A DNA stretch of 64,000 bases from an uncultured Prevotellaceae bacterium (GCA_902771155.1 CACXVS010000021.1:62001-126000); one strand, 5' to 3'. Shown: positions 1-9,943, counted from the first letter of the stretch. The notes: generated by a model not told the origin, from the sequence alone. Program-made: numbers and translations.

Positions 1-1
1 T

Positions 2-2503
2 TACCGCCGCTATACCACTAACGACGGACTGCCCCAAATGCAGGCTGAGACCATCTGGCAAGACAGCTTAGGCTACATCTATATCGGCACCCTGTCGGGC
101 TTCGTGCGCTTCGACGGACAACAGTTCACTCCCTATCTGAAAGGCAGACGAGAGAACATCGTAGGTTTTACAGAAACCGACGGACAGGTCAGGGCATTAG
201 GATTCCGCCGCCAATGGCTGGTGGAAGGTGACGATGTCAGCATGCAGCCGATTGACCCTGGGCAGCATTGGCTGTTGAATAACTTTAACGCGAGCGACCT
301 GCCCGAACGCACCTTATTATTAGAAGACGCACAGGAACAGCACCGCCGACTATGCCATATCGGCAGCGACGGCATCCGTCCCTTCCTGAAGAGCCATCTG
401 CTGGACATGATGACACCCGACCGAAAATTGTATATCGACAAGACAGGCACCTATGTTCCTACGGAACAGGGGCTCTATGTCATCAACGGACAGCGGGCTA
501 GGCGGTTGACAGCTAAGGCTGACGTATTTTCCCTCATCCGGTCTGGCAACGACCTGCTGGCTTTGGCAGCCGACGGTATCTATGGAATAAAAGACGGCAG
601 ACTGGTGCGCCGCCTCTCCTATCATTTCGACGCGCCCGACTACGGACTCTTTGTGCGCCAGAGCAGCCAGGGAGAACTGCTCATTGCCGACTCACACATC
701 ATCTATTGCTACGACGGCCAGAAAGTCAGTCGTATTGCCGAAGGGTTCAATATGATCAAAGGCCTGCTCATTGACAGATGGAACCGTCTGTGGGTAGCCA
801 CCTACCAAGGTGTCTATTGCTACTTCCACAGAAACTTCAGGAACCATCGCCTGACGGATAAAAACGACATCATGCGGGCCATCGCCTTCAGTGCCGACGG
901 CCGTCTGGTGGCAGGCACACTCAACGGTAGTCTGCTGACCCTACAAGGGGAGCAGTGGACCCAAACAAGTGCCATCGAGGGGAGCTACTATACACCGAGT
1001 GCGGTCACAATCCACCATAAGGTCTATATGGCGGGAAGGGGTGATGTGGCCTGCTACGACGGACAGTCCCTGGAGTGGCTGCACCTGCCCGACGACCGCT
1101 ATCAATTCGTGGCCCCTGCCGGGGAGCGACTGATCATCGGCTCCCGCCGCCAGTTGCTGGCCTATCACCCTGATAGTGGTAAGATAGACACACTGACGAC
1201 AGAGGTCCCCCACCCTTGGACGGCAGCCCAAGACGCACAAGGACGACTGTGGGTGGGTTCCAGCTTCGGACTCTTCTGCGTGGAAGACACAGCCCGACAG
1301 ATGTCCTATCCGCAGAAACTCGTCATCACGACGATGGAGAGCGACGGTCAGGGCAACATCATGTTTGCCTCGTCCGACTCATTGTTTCTGATCCGTGACG
1401 GAGAGGTCAGCGACCTCACCAGCCAAGTCCCAGAACTCAACGGGCATGAGATCCGGTCTTTGCATGTTTCTCCCAAAGGTTACCTGATCATGGCAGTCAT
1501 CGACGGTCTGTTTGTGGGGCGCATTGACAAGGACTGTCGCATCAGCGACGTTCACTACTTCAACCATACCAATGGTTTTACGGCTCTGGAGCCCCTGAAA
1601 GCCACGATGGCAGAAGAGGCCGACGGCACCGTCTGGCTGGCAGGTGTGGAGGAACTGACCTCGTTCTTGCCTGCTACCCTGCTCGACAGCAACCAACAAT
1701 GTACCGTGATTCCTGCTCCAAAGGCATGGTGGCAGAAATGGTGGGTGTGGCTCCTGCTGACAGTGCTGATGGCACTGATAGTGTGGCTCATTGCCCGGAA
1801 ATACGAAACCCGCAGGCATCAGATGGCCATGAAGCAGTTACAGCGCGAGAAACGGCAGAAGGAACTGCAGGTCACCACCATCCGCATGAAGGCAATCCCC
1901 CATTTCCACGCTAATGTGCTGGCCAGCATCGAGTATTTCATGATGAACAACTCCGTAGATGAAGCCACTCACTATCTGAAGCTCTACTCCAACTTCACCA
2001 ACCTGTCGCTGGCTGACATGGACCGTCCCTCACGCTCCATCAATGAGGAGATAGAGTTTGTAAAGAACTATCTGGAACTCGAAAAACTACGCTATGGAGA
2101 GAGACTGCGATACAGCATACAGGTGGCAGAGAATGTAGATCGCCAGGCCCAACTGCCCACCATGCTACTCCACACCTATTGCCAGAATGCCATCAAGCAT
2201 GGTATTGGCAATAAGGAAGGCGGCGGACAGGTGGATATTGTCGTCAGCCAGAACACCCTCAACGGAGAGACCTACACCAATGTGCAAGTGAAGGATAATG
2301 GCGTGGGCCGTGCAGAGGCTGCCCGCCTGAATGCCAATTCCACGAAGATGGGTCTCAAGATACTGATGGAACAGATTACACTATATAACCAAAGTAACCC
2401 ATACCATATCAGTCAAAGTGTCGTTGACTTGTACGACGATCAGGGCAAGCCTGCTGGTACCTGTTACGAAATGACGATACCTGTTGACTACCAATATGAA
2501 TAG
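2..2503 (+). CDS. Hybrid-propeller sensor histidine kinase, LytS-like (5' end outside window)
   Basis: Membrane sensor kinase of a two-component pair. The reading frame is open to the left edge, so the gene begins upstream; 833 codons are visible and the ATG at 38 is internal (the residues before it, TTNDGLPQ, are typical of the periplasmic propeller of these sensors). The first 550 or so residues are propeller-like repeats (for example IWQDSLGYIYIGT, DRWNRLWVATYQGVYC). One transmembrane helix (WWVWLLLTVLMALIVWLIA, near nt 1740-1795) follows, then a His_kinase domain with the phospho-acceptor motif PHF (His codon at nt 1901) and an ATPase domain with N box (CQNAIKHGI) and G box (DNGVG). The response regulator starts 2 nt after the stop, so the two are co-transcribed. 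The ligand is not evident; relatives often sense glycans, but no transport genes are adjacent here. Confidence 0.9.
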   Translation, partial: YRRYTTNDGLPQMQAETIWQDSLGYIYIGTLSGFVRFDGQQFTPYLKGRRENIVGFTETDGQVRALGFRRQWLVEGDDVSMQPIDPGQHWLLNNFNASDLPERTLLLEDAQEQHRRLCHIGSDGIRPFLKSHLLDMMTPDRKLYIDKTGTYVPTEQGLYVINGQRARRLTAKADVFSLIRSGNDLLALAADGIYGIKDGRLVRRLSYHFDAPDYGLFVRQSSQGELLIADSHIIYCYDGQKVSRIAEGFNMIKGLLIDRWNRLWVATYQGVYCYFHRNFRNHRLTDKNDIMRAIAFSADGRLVAGTLNGSLLTLQGEQWTQTSAIEGSYYTPSAVTIHHKVYMAGRGDVACYDGQSLEWLHLPDDRYQFVAPAGERLIIGSRRQLLAYHPDSGKIDTLTTEVPHPWTAAQDAQGRLWVGSSFGLFCVEDTARQMSYPQKLVITTMESDGQGNIMFASSDSLFLIRDGEVSDLTSQVPELNGHEIRSLHVSPKGYLIMAVIDGLFVGRIDKDCRISDVHYFNHTNGFTALEPLKATMAEEADGTVWLAGVEELTSFLPATLLDSNQQCTVIPAPKAWWQKWWVWLLLTVLMALIVWLIARKYETRRHQMAMKQLQREKRQKELQVTTIRMKAIPHFHANVLASIEYFMMNNSVDEATHYLKLYSNFTNLSLADMDRPSRSINEEIEFVKNYLELEKLRYGERLRYSIQVAENVDRQAQLPTMLLHTYCQNAIKHGIGNKEGGGQVDIVVSQNTLNGETYTNVQVKDNGVGRAEAARLNANSTKMGLKILMEQITLYNQSNPYHISQSVVDLYDDQGKPAGTCYEMTIPVDYQYE

Positions 2504-2505
2504 AG

Positions 2506-3243
2506 ATGAATAAGACTTTCAGAACCATCGTTGTCGAGGACGAGCGTCTGCCTCGCCTGTCACTCATCCAGAAACTGGAGGGCTATCGTCCGCAGATAGA
2601 AGTTATCGACAGTTGTGACAGCTATGACAGTGCATTACAGAGTATCCTGAGAAACCAGCCTGACCTGCTGTTTCTCGACATCCAGTTACAAGGCAGAGAT
2701 GCCATCCAACTCCTCGAGGAGATCAAGAAGACGATTCCGCTGCCACGTATCATCTTTACCACGGCATACGCCGACCGGAAATACCTGATGAGTGCCATCA
2801 AACTCGCTGCGGCTGACTATCTGCTCAAGCCCATCGACAAGAACGAGCTGGCACTGGCCATCTCGAAAGTGATACAAAGCGACGACAGAGCCGACGACCC
2901 ATCGCAGCAAGGACCGACAACAGGGAAGTTATCATTCCGAACCGTTAACGGAAAGGTTTATATCAACACCGACGACATCGCATACATCAGAGCCGACGGC
3001 AACTACTCGAATGTGGTGGCTTTTCATACTCAGGAAACGGTTCTTGAGAGCCTGGCCACCTTGGAAGACTTGCTTGACAACACGATCTTCGTAAGAGTTG
3101 ACCGTAGTACGGTGGTCAACATCAAGAACATCTACAAACTGAATACAAAACGTCGGCTCTGCACCTTCCGGTCTGCCGACGGTGCCGACATCGAAACAGA
3201 GCTATCAAAGGTAGGCATCAACCTCCTCATGGATATACTTTGA
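2506..3243 (+). CDS. LytTR-family response regulator
   Basis: Cytoplasmic DNA-binding partner of the kinase just upstream (2-nt gap). The 245-residue length is usual for the family. Residues 5-125 form a receiver domain: acidic pocket VVEDE near residue 10, phospho-acceptor Asp58 in LLFLDIQ, switch Thr in IIFTTAY, and Lys in LLKPID. Residues 140-243 form a LytTR DNA-binding domain with the usual IAYIRADGNYSNV and FVRVDRSTVVN segments. It is followed by a strong hairpin terminator and converges on the secreted-protein array; whether it controls that array cannot be told from sequence. Confidence 0.93.
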   Translation: MNKTFRTIVVEDERLPRLSLIQKLEGYRPQIEVIDSCDSYDSALQSILRNQPDLLFLDIQLQGRDAIQLLEEIKKTIPLPRIIFTTAYADRKYLMSAIKLAAADYLLKPIDKNELALAISKVIQSDDRADDPSQQGPTTGKLSFRTVNGKVYINTDDIAYIRADGNYSNVVAFHTQETVLESLATLEDLLDNTIFVRVDRSTVVNIKNIYKLNTKRRLCTFRSADGADIETELSKVGINLLMDIL

Positions 3244-3253
3244 AGAAATAATT

Positions 3254-3290
3254 AAATCCCGAAACGCTTGGTCGTTTCGGGATTTTTATT
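3254..3290 (+). terminator. Bidirectional hairpin terminator, inverted-loop member of the array repeat
   Basis: Stem AAATCCCGAAACG pairs with CGTTTCGGGATTT around a short loop, followed by TTTTATT. It ends the two-component operon and, read on the other strand, lies just downstream of the gene ending at 3329. The stem is the same as in the hairpins between array genes, but the loop is in the opposite orientation. Confidence 0.85.
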
Positions 3291-3328
3291 ATTAATAAGG
3301 TGTCGAGGTTACTTAAACCATTGTATAA

Positions 3329-6300
3329 TTATAAGTCCTCATGGAATACCGCAAGTTTTTCAACCTCCGCAGGCGTCAAAGTTCGATTGTAGATTCGTAC
3401 TTCGTCAATTACTCCATTAAAGGGGTACCATGAATCACTAAATTTCCCGATGTAGAGATCTCTGGAATTGATTGTACTGAAATCAGGTGTTGCCTCTCTC
3501 TCATCCATCAACTGACCATCTACATATAACCGTGCATAGCCATCACCATAGACATAGGCCACATGAGTCCATTTGTTCAGATAGTTACCTTTTAGCTGAT
3601 CTCCAGAGCTGATTTCAGACCATTTTTGGTTACACATATTATGCGTCCAGAAACGGCAGCCATTGTCATTGCCTGAAAATGCAAGTGATATTCCATACCT
3701 ATCATGATCTTTTGCCATAATGCATTGTAGGCCACCAGATGAAGTTCTGCTTCCCCATCCATCCATAGACACCCAGCTGAGAGGCTTAATGTATGCAGAG
3801 AAAGAGACTCCTTCGTTGAACTTAAGAGATTCGGAATTAGGAATGTAAATATGTCCAGGACTACTATATCCTCCAAACTGGTAAGCACCATTCTCATCAC
3901 CTTCCACACCTGTTGTAAGTGTTACATTGGTTTTAGGAGTTCCATTATTGCCATTTCCTGTAACATCGTCAGCATTTCCGATAAAAGGATAATAAGCGAC
4001 GAGACCAACAGACAGGTTGACAGACCCTTTGCTTCTTCCTGTGCCAGTAAGCGTGATAGTCCACGAGGAATTGTTTTCTGCATCAGAGGTAATGGTAATC
4101 GTACCGTTACTGCTAGTCTCTTCCTTGGCTGGAGTATATACAACATCAAATGTCTTTTCTTCTTCTGGACCAAGGGTGAACTCCTTACCGCTTTCTGCTA
4201 TTTCGAATTCGCCATGAGTCTCACTGACAGAGAATGTAAGATTATGTTCTCCTGTGTTGCTCACTTTAAATTGCTTCGTCTTGCAGTTACCGACAAAAAC
4301 ATTTCCAAAATTGATTTCCTCAGTATCTATACTAATTGTGCTTTGAGCAATGGGTTCATCAGTAACAGTAATAGGAATATTTAAGACTTCTCCTGTTCTT
4401 CGGTCTTCAATTTGCAGCACAGCAGTTCCCTTTTTATTACCAACAACCGTTATATGCCTTACGCCTGCTGATTCATCATCTTTAATCGATGCAACTCCTT
4501 CTTCACCAGAGACAACAACAGCGAATGTATCCCAACCACCAAGGAATGTCACAGTGTTAGTGCTTCCAACAGCCAAAATTAATTCTTTCGGTGAGGCAAC
4601 CAATGGCAATGGAACAGAGAAATTGTGGACAGGACCTGCATTGAAAGCATTCAGGCCAAAGAAACTGATTGTAGGATAGCATTTATAAGATACTCCCTTA
4701 GAAAGGTCAGATATATCGATATTCAATGGGTTATTCAACCATTCATACTCTTCAAGATATCTTTGGCTGTCAAGGTATTCCTTGACAACTTTCCCGTCAG
4801 TGTCCGTTATCCTCATTCCAACTTTGCATGGGAAGAAGATGTCTTTTGATGCCGTGGAATAAAAACCGAGAGGATTATCAAACGACCATGTCTTATTACT
4901 GAATTTGGGTAGTGCTGGTTCTGTAAAATGGGGCATCAAATAAAATGTGTATTCCTTGCAGAAGACATTCCATGTAGTCAAATCCCAATTTTTACCACTC
5001 AGATGAAGAATGTCAAGAGGAGTAACTCCTATTTCTGGATAGACCTTGGCATAATAACACAGTTTCAACTTAGTATCTTTCAGCCTGTCATACATATTCA
5101 TTTCAGGCTGTTGATCATCTATAAGAGTTACGTTTAATGAACCGGCAAGATCCATCCCCAATTCACCGCCGACTCCTGCGTAAACAACGTTTCGATGCAA
5201 AAGATTGACATTCAATAAGCCAACAAATCCCAGTGTGACGCCTCCTGTTAATTTCATATCCAATTTGGCATTCTTAATTGGGTCTTGTTTGTGTGAAGCA
5301 GAAAAATCTGATATATAACCTGAACGAGGCAATGGTGTATATCCTTTAATTTTCATACTTAAGGATTGGATTGCATCGGTCTTAAATTCAGATATTGCCT
5401 CGATATTTCCCTTAATTTTAAAAAGAGGTGCTAGCATCAGGCTCAGATTGATTACACCATTTCCAATAATGGGGATGTCAACCTTCTTTTTTTCCCAGAT
5501 TCTTTTAATAATCTCTTTTTCTGCATCGATTTCGTCATTTTCCAGTTCTTCCTTTAAAAAATCCTTATAAGGTTTTTTAAACTTCTTTTCCAGCCACTCA
5601 GCTAATCTTTCTTCAGAAGTAAGAGCCGCAAAAAATTCGCCATATTCTTTAAGTGATCTTAGATTATTTGTAGATACGTCAAGAGTATAGGTCAAATCTT
5701 TATGAACAATATCTGCTTGAGCAAATATTTCATAATAAACCTCACTTACATAAACATAATACCGACATGTCAGCTTAGGTGCAGGAGACTTTATTTTTAT
5801 CATCCCATCAAGAATTTCAAACGATTTTTCTTCTAATTGTATTGGAATGATACCGTCATCTTCTAAGTTAACAGCTGGTTCATTCCACCAACTTCTCGTT
5901 CTACTCTTTGTTGCTTCATCCTCTACTTCTGTAGATGCTTTTCCCACTAAAACCAACCGTTTAAAGATATCTCCAACAGCAGCCTCTTCACAATGTATGG
6001 CAATTTGGTTGTCTTCACTTCTTATTTCAGTAACTTTTCCTGCAAAACCTTCTTCGTAAGGCGTTGCATCAGTGGCACAAATAATCGTTTGTCCCACTGA
6101 TGGGATACTATCCTTATGGATCGATGTGTCGAAATACAACACAAGGGTTTCAACAGCAGAAGTGTGTTCTGCATGATAGTCACGAAGATAAAACAATCCC
6201 TCACGCATTTCAGGCTTCGGAGCACGGAAGCCGATGCTGTCAATAGCTTCGAGGGGGATACGATAAACAGTGTCGGCAGTCCAGACCTCCTGAACTACGA

Positions 6301-6496
6301 TATCATCGTGCTCGACACCCTGTGTGTCGATGGAGCTGTAGGTTATCTTTTCAATATCGTCATTCAACCATGCATTGAAATCACCGTCATTGCGGTAGTT
6401 ATACAGGGCATGTTGGCTACTCTGTGAAAAGACTGGCGCAGTGAACGACGCTGCCACCAGCATCATGATATAACGGAATAACTGACTACGTTTCAT
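3329..6496 (-). CDS. Large secreted protein with HYDIN-type Ig domain and C-terminal LamG domain
   Basis: 1055-residue exported protein of unknown role. A signal peptide (residues 1-24, ending PVFSQ) is followed by an 80-residue N-terminal domain (about 28-100; YNYRNDGDFNAW ... TADTVYRIPLEAIDSIGF) that is clearly paralogous to the start of the 906-aa protein ending at 16299. The middle is unassigned. About residues 724-805 match the ASPM/HYDIN Ig-like type (INFGNVFVGNCKTKQFKVSN). About 832-1045 form a LamG/concanavalin-like domain (AYYPFIGNADDVTGNGNNG ... IDEVRIYNRTLTPAEVEKL), commonly glycan- or protein-binding. There is no type IX tail. Its ATG overlaps the stop of the upstream gene by 4 nt (ATGA, 6493-6496), so it is translationally coupled to it. 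Last gene of a two-gene operon. Confidence 0.88.
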   Translation of the reverse strand: MKRSQLFRYIMMLVAASFTAPVFSQSSQHALYNYRNDGDFNAWLNDDIEKITYSSIDTQGVEHDDIVVQEVWTADTVYRIPLEAIDSIGFRAPKPEMREGLFYLRDYHAEHTSAVETLVLYFDTSIHKDSIPSVGQTIICATDATPYEEGFAGKVTEIRSEDNQIAIHCEEAAVGDIFKRLVLVGKASTEVEDEATKSRTRSWWNEPAVNLEDDGIIPIQLEEKSFEILDGMIKIKSPAPKLTCRYYVYVSEVYYEIFAQADIVHKDLTYTLDVSTNNLRSLKEYGEFFAALTSEERLAEWLEKKFKKPYKDFLKEELENDEIDAEKEIIKRIWEKKKVDIPIIGNGVINLSLMLAPLFKIKGNIEAISEFKTDAIQSLSMKIKGYTPLPRSGYISDFSASHKQDPIKNAKLDMKLTGGVTLGFVGLLNVNLLHRNVVYAGVGGELGMDLAGSLNVTLIDDQQPEMNMYDRLKDTKLKLCYYAKVYPEIGVTPLDILHLSGKNWDLTTWNVFCKEYTFYLMPHFTEPALPKFSNKTWSFDNPLGFYSTASKDIFFPCKVGMRITDTDGKVVKEYLDSQRYLEEYEWLNNPLNIDISDLSKGVSYKCYPTISFFGLNAFNAGPVHNFSVPLPLVASPKELILAVGSTNTVTFLGGWDTFAVVVSGEEGVASIKDDESAGVRHITVVGNKKGTAVLQIEDRRTGEVLNIPITVTDEPIAQSTISIDTEEINFGNVFVGNCKTKQFKVSNTGEHNLTFSVSETHGEFEIAESGKEFTLGPEEEKTFDVVYTPAKEETSSNGTITITSDAENNSSWTITLTGTGRSKGSVNLSVGLVAYYPFIGNADDVTGNGNNGTPKTNVTLTTGVEGDENGAYQFGGYSSPGHIYIPNSESLKFNEGVSFSAYIKPLSWVSMDGWGSRTSSGGLQCIMAKDHDRYGISLAFSGNDNGCRFWTHNMCNQKWSEISSGDQLKGNYLNKWTHVAYVYGDGYARLYVDGQLMDEREATPDFSTINSRDLYIGKFSDSWYPFNGVIDEVRIYNRTLTPAEVEKLAVFHEDL

Positions 6497-7956
6497 CGCT
6501 TGATAATTTTATAGGAGTTCTGATTGATCTTTACGACATAGGCTCCATTAGTGAGCTTATTAAGAGATAGCTGGGCACTGCCCCCACTACATCTGTGGCT
6601 CATAACAAGCCAGCCTTCAGTTGAATATACTTCTATCAGGGTATTTTCGGGCAAATGCTCTAAGTAAATGGTCTCATTGTCCCATCTCAGAGGTCTTGTC
6701 TCATCGGTAAAGATGTCTGTAGTACCATCATCCTCACCTATTCCATTCAGGATTTTCAAAATCATTGTCTCACCAGAGTCTTGCAGTTTGATTCTTGATA
6801 GATCCATATTCTTGGTCCAATCTTCATTACCGCGCGAATTACTTTTAACAGACTTTGGAATCCTAAGATAAGAACGGTGAGGATTAAGAGACACTCCATC
6901 CTCATTTGTTACCTTATAGTACCCCACGCCACTTGTTCCGTTTGAGAGGTAATAGTTCACATAACCATCTTCCTCAGTATAAAGAGTCTTGCCCTCCAAT
7001 GTGCCGGAAAACATATTCATATATATCTGTTGCAAAGATACTGTAGGTATTTCATAGGAATCCGCATCTGCCATAATCAGCATACCGGTATATGCCGGCA
7101 CCTGCTTTGTACAGGTCAACCAGATGGTACCCGTAGAGTTGTCGTATCCCGTAGCCGTATAAACTCTCAAGTGATCCATGCCCGTAAAGTCAAGACTCTG
7201 GTCTGTATAGTAAGGCAGTTGCTTGGCAGAACTTACCTTTATTGTCTCCTTGCCACCTGCACTTCCAACCACCTTAATATCTGATGGAAGAGAAAGATAG
7301 GCACGGTTGGCACCCAGGTTCTGGCTACCGTTTACCTTATAGAATCCCACACCAGATGTGCCGTTTGACAAGTAGTAGTTAGTGTAGTCGCCTTCTTTTT
7401 CATTGATGGCCGTTGCTTCCAGATTGCCTTGGAACAGATTCATATAATAAGAAGAAGAGCTCTCTGCTATGTCAACCTCATAGTCACCAGGATTGCCTAT
7501 AATCAGAATACCCGTCTGCTTGGGGACGTCATAGACGCGAGTCAGCCAGATAGTGCCAGTTGTCTTGTCATAGCCCGTTGCCACGTATGCCTTGATCCCT
7601 TTCTCCGCAAGACTCATAAAATTCAGGTTGTTCTCACTGAAATAAGGCACCTGCTTGGCATTTGATATGGTTATCTGCTCTTTACCTACAACTATGGGAA
7701 CCCATTTTTTACCATATTGTATTTTACTCATATCGTCCAACTCAATGTTAATCACGGCCCCTTCCGTCTCAACAACAAGATTCGGTTTCTCGACCGTAAT
7801 CTTCGTATTGGCATCGATTAAATACTCCATCGTCGTACCGTCGAGTGTTGAAAAAATAATAGTCTTACGCCAAACCCCATCACCATTCGCATTTTGTACA
7901 CTGACTATCAATGCACATAGCAATAGTGCTTTTAATAGAATTGTTTTACTTCTCAT
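6493..7956 (-). CDS. Secreted two-module protein with type IX secretion C-terminal domain
   Basis: 487-residue exported protein. A signal peptide (residues 1-25) is followed by a short domain (IIFSTLDGTTMEYLIDANTKI), then two tandem copies of the array module (nt 7690-6840), recognisable from QVPYFSENNLNF, AYVATGYDKTTGTIWLTRV and NYYLSNGTSGVGFYKV. The last 70 residues are a classical Por secretion (type A) sorting domain (IEVYSTEGWLVMSHR ... NGAYVVKINQNSYKIIKR), unlike the shorter tail of most array proteins. First gene of an operon with the 1055-aa LamG protein (ATGA overlap). Promoter at 8027-8057. No enzyme motif is visible. Confidence 0.88.
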   Translation of the reverse strand: MRSKTILLKALLLCALIVSVQNANGDGVWRKTIIFSTLDGTTMEYLIDANTKITVEKPNLVVETEGAVINIELDDMSKIQYGKKWVPIVVGKEQITISNAKQVPYFSENNLNFMSLAEKGIKAYVATGYDKTTGTIWLTRVYDVPKQTGILIIGNPGDYEVDIAESSSSYYMNLFQGNLEATAINEKEGDYTNYYLSNGTSGVGFYKVNGSQNLGANRAYLSLPSDIKVVGSAGGKETIKVSSAKQLPYYTDQSLDFTGMDHLRVYTATGYDNSTGTIWLTCTKQVPAYTGMLIMADADSYEIPTVSLQQIYMNMFSGTLEGKTLYTEEDGYVNYYLSNGTSGVGYYKVTNEDGVSLNPHRSYLRIPKSVKSNSRGNEDWTKNMDLSRIKLQDSGETMILKILNGIGEDDGTTDIFTDETRPLRWDNETIYLEHLPENTLIEVYSTEGWLVMSHRCSGGSAQLSLNKLTNGAYVVKINQNSYKIIKR

Positions 7957-8026
7957 TGTTATTTATAATTTTAAGTTGAATCTCATCTTATAGCAAGAAA
8001 TACAGGACACCTTTGCCAGTCGATTG

Positions 8027-8057
8027 CAAAGATAAACAAAAATCCCGAAACGACCAA
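8027..8057 (-). promoter_or_regulatory. Promoter for the 7956 gene, -33 box inside the terminator loop
   Basis: Read on the minus strand: TTG (8055-8057), exactly 20 nt, then TATCTTTG (8027-8034), the Bacteroidetes -33/-7 pattern. The TTG lies in the loop of the hairpin that terminates the gene ending at 8096. Confidence 0.8.
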
Positions 8058-8072
8058 GCATTTCGGGACTTT
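8036..8072 (-). terminator. Terminator of the BspA-like gene ending at 8096
   Basis: Arms TCCCGAAA (8043-8050) and TTTCGGGA (8061-8068) with loop CGACCAAGCA, followed on the minus strand by TTTTTG. Member of the repeated terminator-promoter unit. Confidence 0.85.
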
Positions 8073-8095
8073 TATTATTAATTAAGGTGTAGGCG

Positions 8096-9943
8096 TTACT
8101 TGATCACCACCTTGCGACCATTCTTGATGAAGACACCCTTACCTGGGTTGTCCACACGCTGGCCCTGGAGGTTGTAATAAACTTCGTTTGATTGAAGATT
8201 GAAAATTGAAGATTCTTGCGTCCCTTCGGTAGCAAGCGGCCTTTGGCCGAGCGGAACTTCGATCCCTGTTGTGCCGTCCTCATCATCGTCGAAATCCATG
8301 CCGATGAAGCCACGTGTGCCGCTAGCCGAACTCTTCAGCAAGGGCAGGTAAGCACGATTGGCCTTGATTTCCACACTACCATTCACCTTGTAGAAGCCAA
8401 CGCCATGCGTTCCACTTGAGAGATAATAGTTGGTGTATTCACCATCCGTTTCGTAGATAGTCTTAGCCTCGAGCGTACCTACCATCAGGTTGGCATAATA
8501 AGTGGAGGTAGTTTTCTGAGGTATTTTATAGTCACCTGGAGCACCTATCAGCAAGATACCCTCACCGGCAGGAACCTCATAGACGCGCATCAGCCAGATG
8601 GTACCAGTGGCTCTGTTATAGCCACCAGCCGTGTATGCCTTCAACCCCTCAACATTGGTAAAGTCAAGATCATTCTCACTGCAATAAGTCGTCTGTTCTG
8701 CGCTCGTAATCGTAATGGCTTCCTTCTCTTCAGAAGTATCTTCGTCGCCAGAAGTGCCTTCATCGTCAGAGGTGCCACCTCCATCTTTCGAAGCAATGAT
8801 TTCCATGAATAAGCCCCAGTTCTCTGCTGCTTTATACGCATCCACACTTCCCTCAGGCACTATCAACGAGATATCGTAGTTTGGGAAAGAGTTCGCATAG
8901 ATAAACGGAGGGGTTTCTGCCAGAGATTCTACGGTACTCAGACTACTGCAACTTCCAAACGCATCCTGATAAATATACTCCACTGTTGCAGGAATAGTAA
9001 TGGTCTCAAGAGCATAACAATACTGGAATGTACCCGCCTTTATCAGTTTCAACGTGGAAGGTAAACTGACTGTTGTCAACTCGTAACAACCAGAGAAAGC
9101 ACTCTGACCAATTGATGTCACGTTTTCCGGAACAGTAATAGAAGTCAACTTTTCACAACGGCTGAAAGCATTATCACCAATGGACAGCACACTGCTAGGT
9201 ATAGTTAAAGATGTCAAGCTTGTACAGCCAGAGAAAGTATTAGTATTAATACTTGTAAGGCTATTGGGGATTGTCACCGTGGACAGACTGCTGCAATTAG
9301 AGAATACACCATCTCCCATTTCTTTCACACTTGGAGGAATGGTCATCGTAGTCAGACTTTTGCAGTCCCAAAAAGCATAAGTCCCGATTGATGTCACGTT
9401 TTCTGGGATAATTAAAGAGATTAGGCCACCACAACCAGAGAAAACATGGTTTTCAATGGAAGTTACACTTTCGGGAATAGTCACTGATATTAAACCACCG
9501 CAATTCTCAAATAATCTGGGACTGAGGGTAGTAATACCGTTAGGTATCGTCACTTTCATCAAACTGCTACAACCAGAAAAACATGCAGGGCCAATTTTCG
9601 TCAGTCCTGTACCAAAAGTTACAGAAGTCAAATTAGTGCAACCAGAGAAAGCATCTCTTCCTATGCGCTTAACATTGTTACCAATAGTGATAGATGTCAG
9701 GCCAACGCAATTCTCAAAACAACATTCACCGATAAATTCAACCTTGTACTCAACACCATCGGATATAATAGTCTCAGGAATCACGATATCGCCAGAATAC
9801 TTTTCATCATTAGCTCCTACACCAATTTCACCCGAATCCATATCTCGATAATAACAAACACCATTGATCTTTACCCTTTCAAAATACGCATTGGCCACCA
9901 ATGGCAGAATAGCCAAAAGGAATAGTGTAAATAGTTTCTTCAT
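8096..9943 (-). CDS. BspA-like LRR surface protein with one C-terminal module and sorting-like tail
   Basis: 615-residue exported protein, probably an adhesin-type surface protein. Signal peptide residues 1-19. Residues about 60-375 are LRR_5/BspA repeats (LTSITIGNNVKRIGRDAFSG pattern, roughly 23 residues each), followed by a short non-repeat cap and an acidic linker (about 388-408; GGGTSDDEGTSGDEDTSE). One array module follows (about 409-545; TTYCSENDLDF, NYYLSSGTHGVGFYKV), then the tail (VYYNLQGQRVDNPGKGVFIK) ending in KVVIK. Between module and tail is a 13-residue insert encoded by a 39-bp palindromic element (8215-8253). BspA-family LRR proteins bind host or matrix proteins in other oral and gut bacteria; here that is only inference. 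Confidence 0.88.
   Translation of the reverse strand: MKKLFTLFLLAILPLVANAYFERVKINGVCYYRDMDSGEIGVGANDEKYSGDIVIPETIISDGVEYKVEFIGECCFENCVGLTSITIGNNVKRIGRDAFSGCTNLTSVTFGTGLTKIGPACFSGCSSLMKVTIPNGITTLSPRLFENCGGLISVTIPESVTSIENHVFSGCGGLISLIIPENVTSIGTYAFWDCKSLTTMTIPPSVKEMGDGVFSNCSSLSTVTIPNSLTSINTNTFSGCTSLTSLTIPSSVLSIGDNAFSRCEKLTSITVPENVTSIGQSAFSGCYELTTVSLPSTLKLIKAGTFQYCYALETITIPATVEYIYQDAFGSCSSLSTVESLAETPPFIYANSFPNYDISLIVPEGSVDAYKAAENWGLFMEIIASKDGGGTSDDEGTSGDEDTSEEKEAITITSAEQTTYCSENDLDFTNVEGLKAYTAGGYNRATGTIWLMRVYEVPAGEGILLIGAPGDYKIPQKTTSTYYANLMVGTLEAKTIYETDGEYTNYYLSSGTHGVGFYKVNGSVEIKANRAYLPLLKSSASGTRGFIGMDFDDDEDGTTGIEVPLGQRPLATEGTQESSIFNLQSNEVYYNLQGQRVDNPGKGVFIKNGRKVVIK
8215..8253. repeat. 39-bp REP-like palindromic insert, in frame (copy 1)
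   Basis: Contains stems CGGCC-TTT-GGCCG and CTTGC...GCAAG. Relative to the other array genes it is an exact 39-bp insertion that adds 13 residues without shifting the frame. Identical copies lie at 29201-29239 and 42017-42055 at the same place in two other genes. Confidence 0.8.
8325..8722 (-). repeat. Array module, single copy (LRR-type subfamily)
   Basis: About 140 codons: from ITITSAEQTTYCSEN to ANRAYLPL. It is closest to the single copy in the BspA-like gene at 52796-55234, so single-copy modules on LRR proteins form their own subtype. Confidence 0.8.

Noticed and set aside
2506..3243. The two-component pair as the PorX/PorY regulators of type IX secretion
   Set aside because: PorX has a PglZ-type output domain, whereas this regulator has a LytTR domain, so it is a different system.
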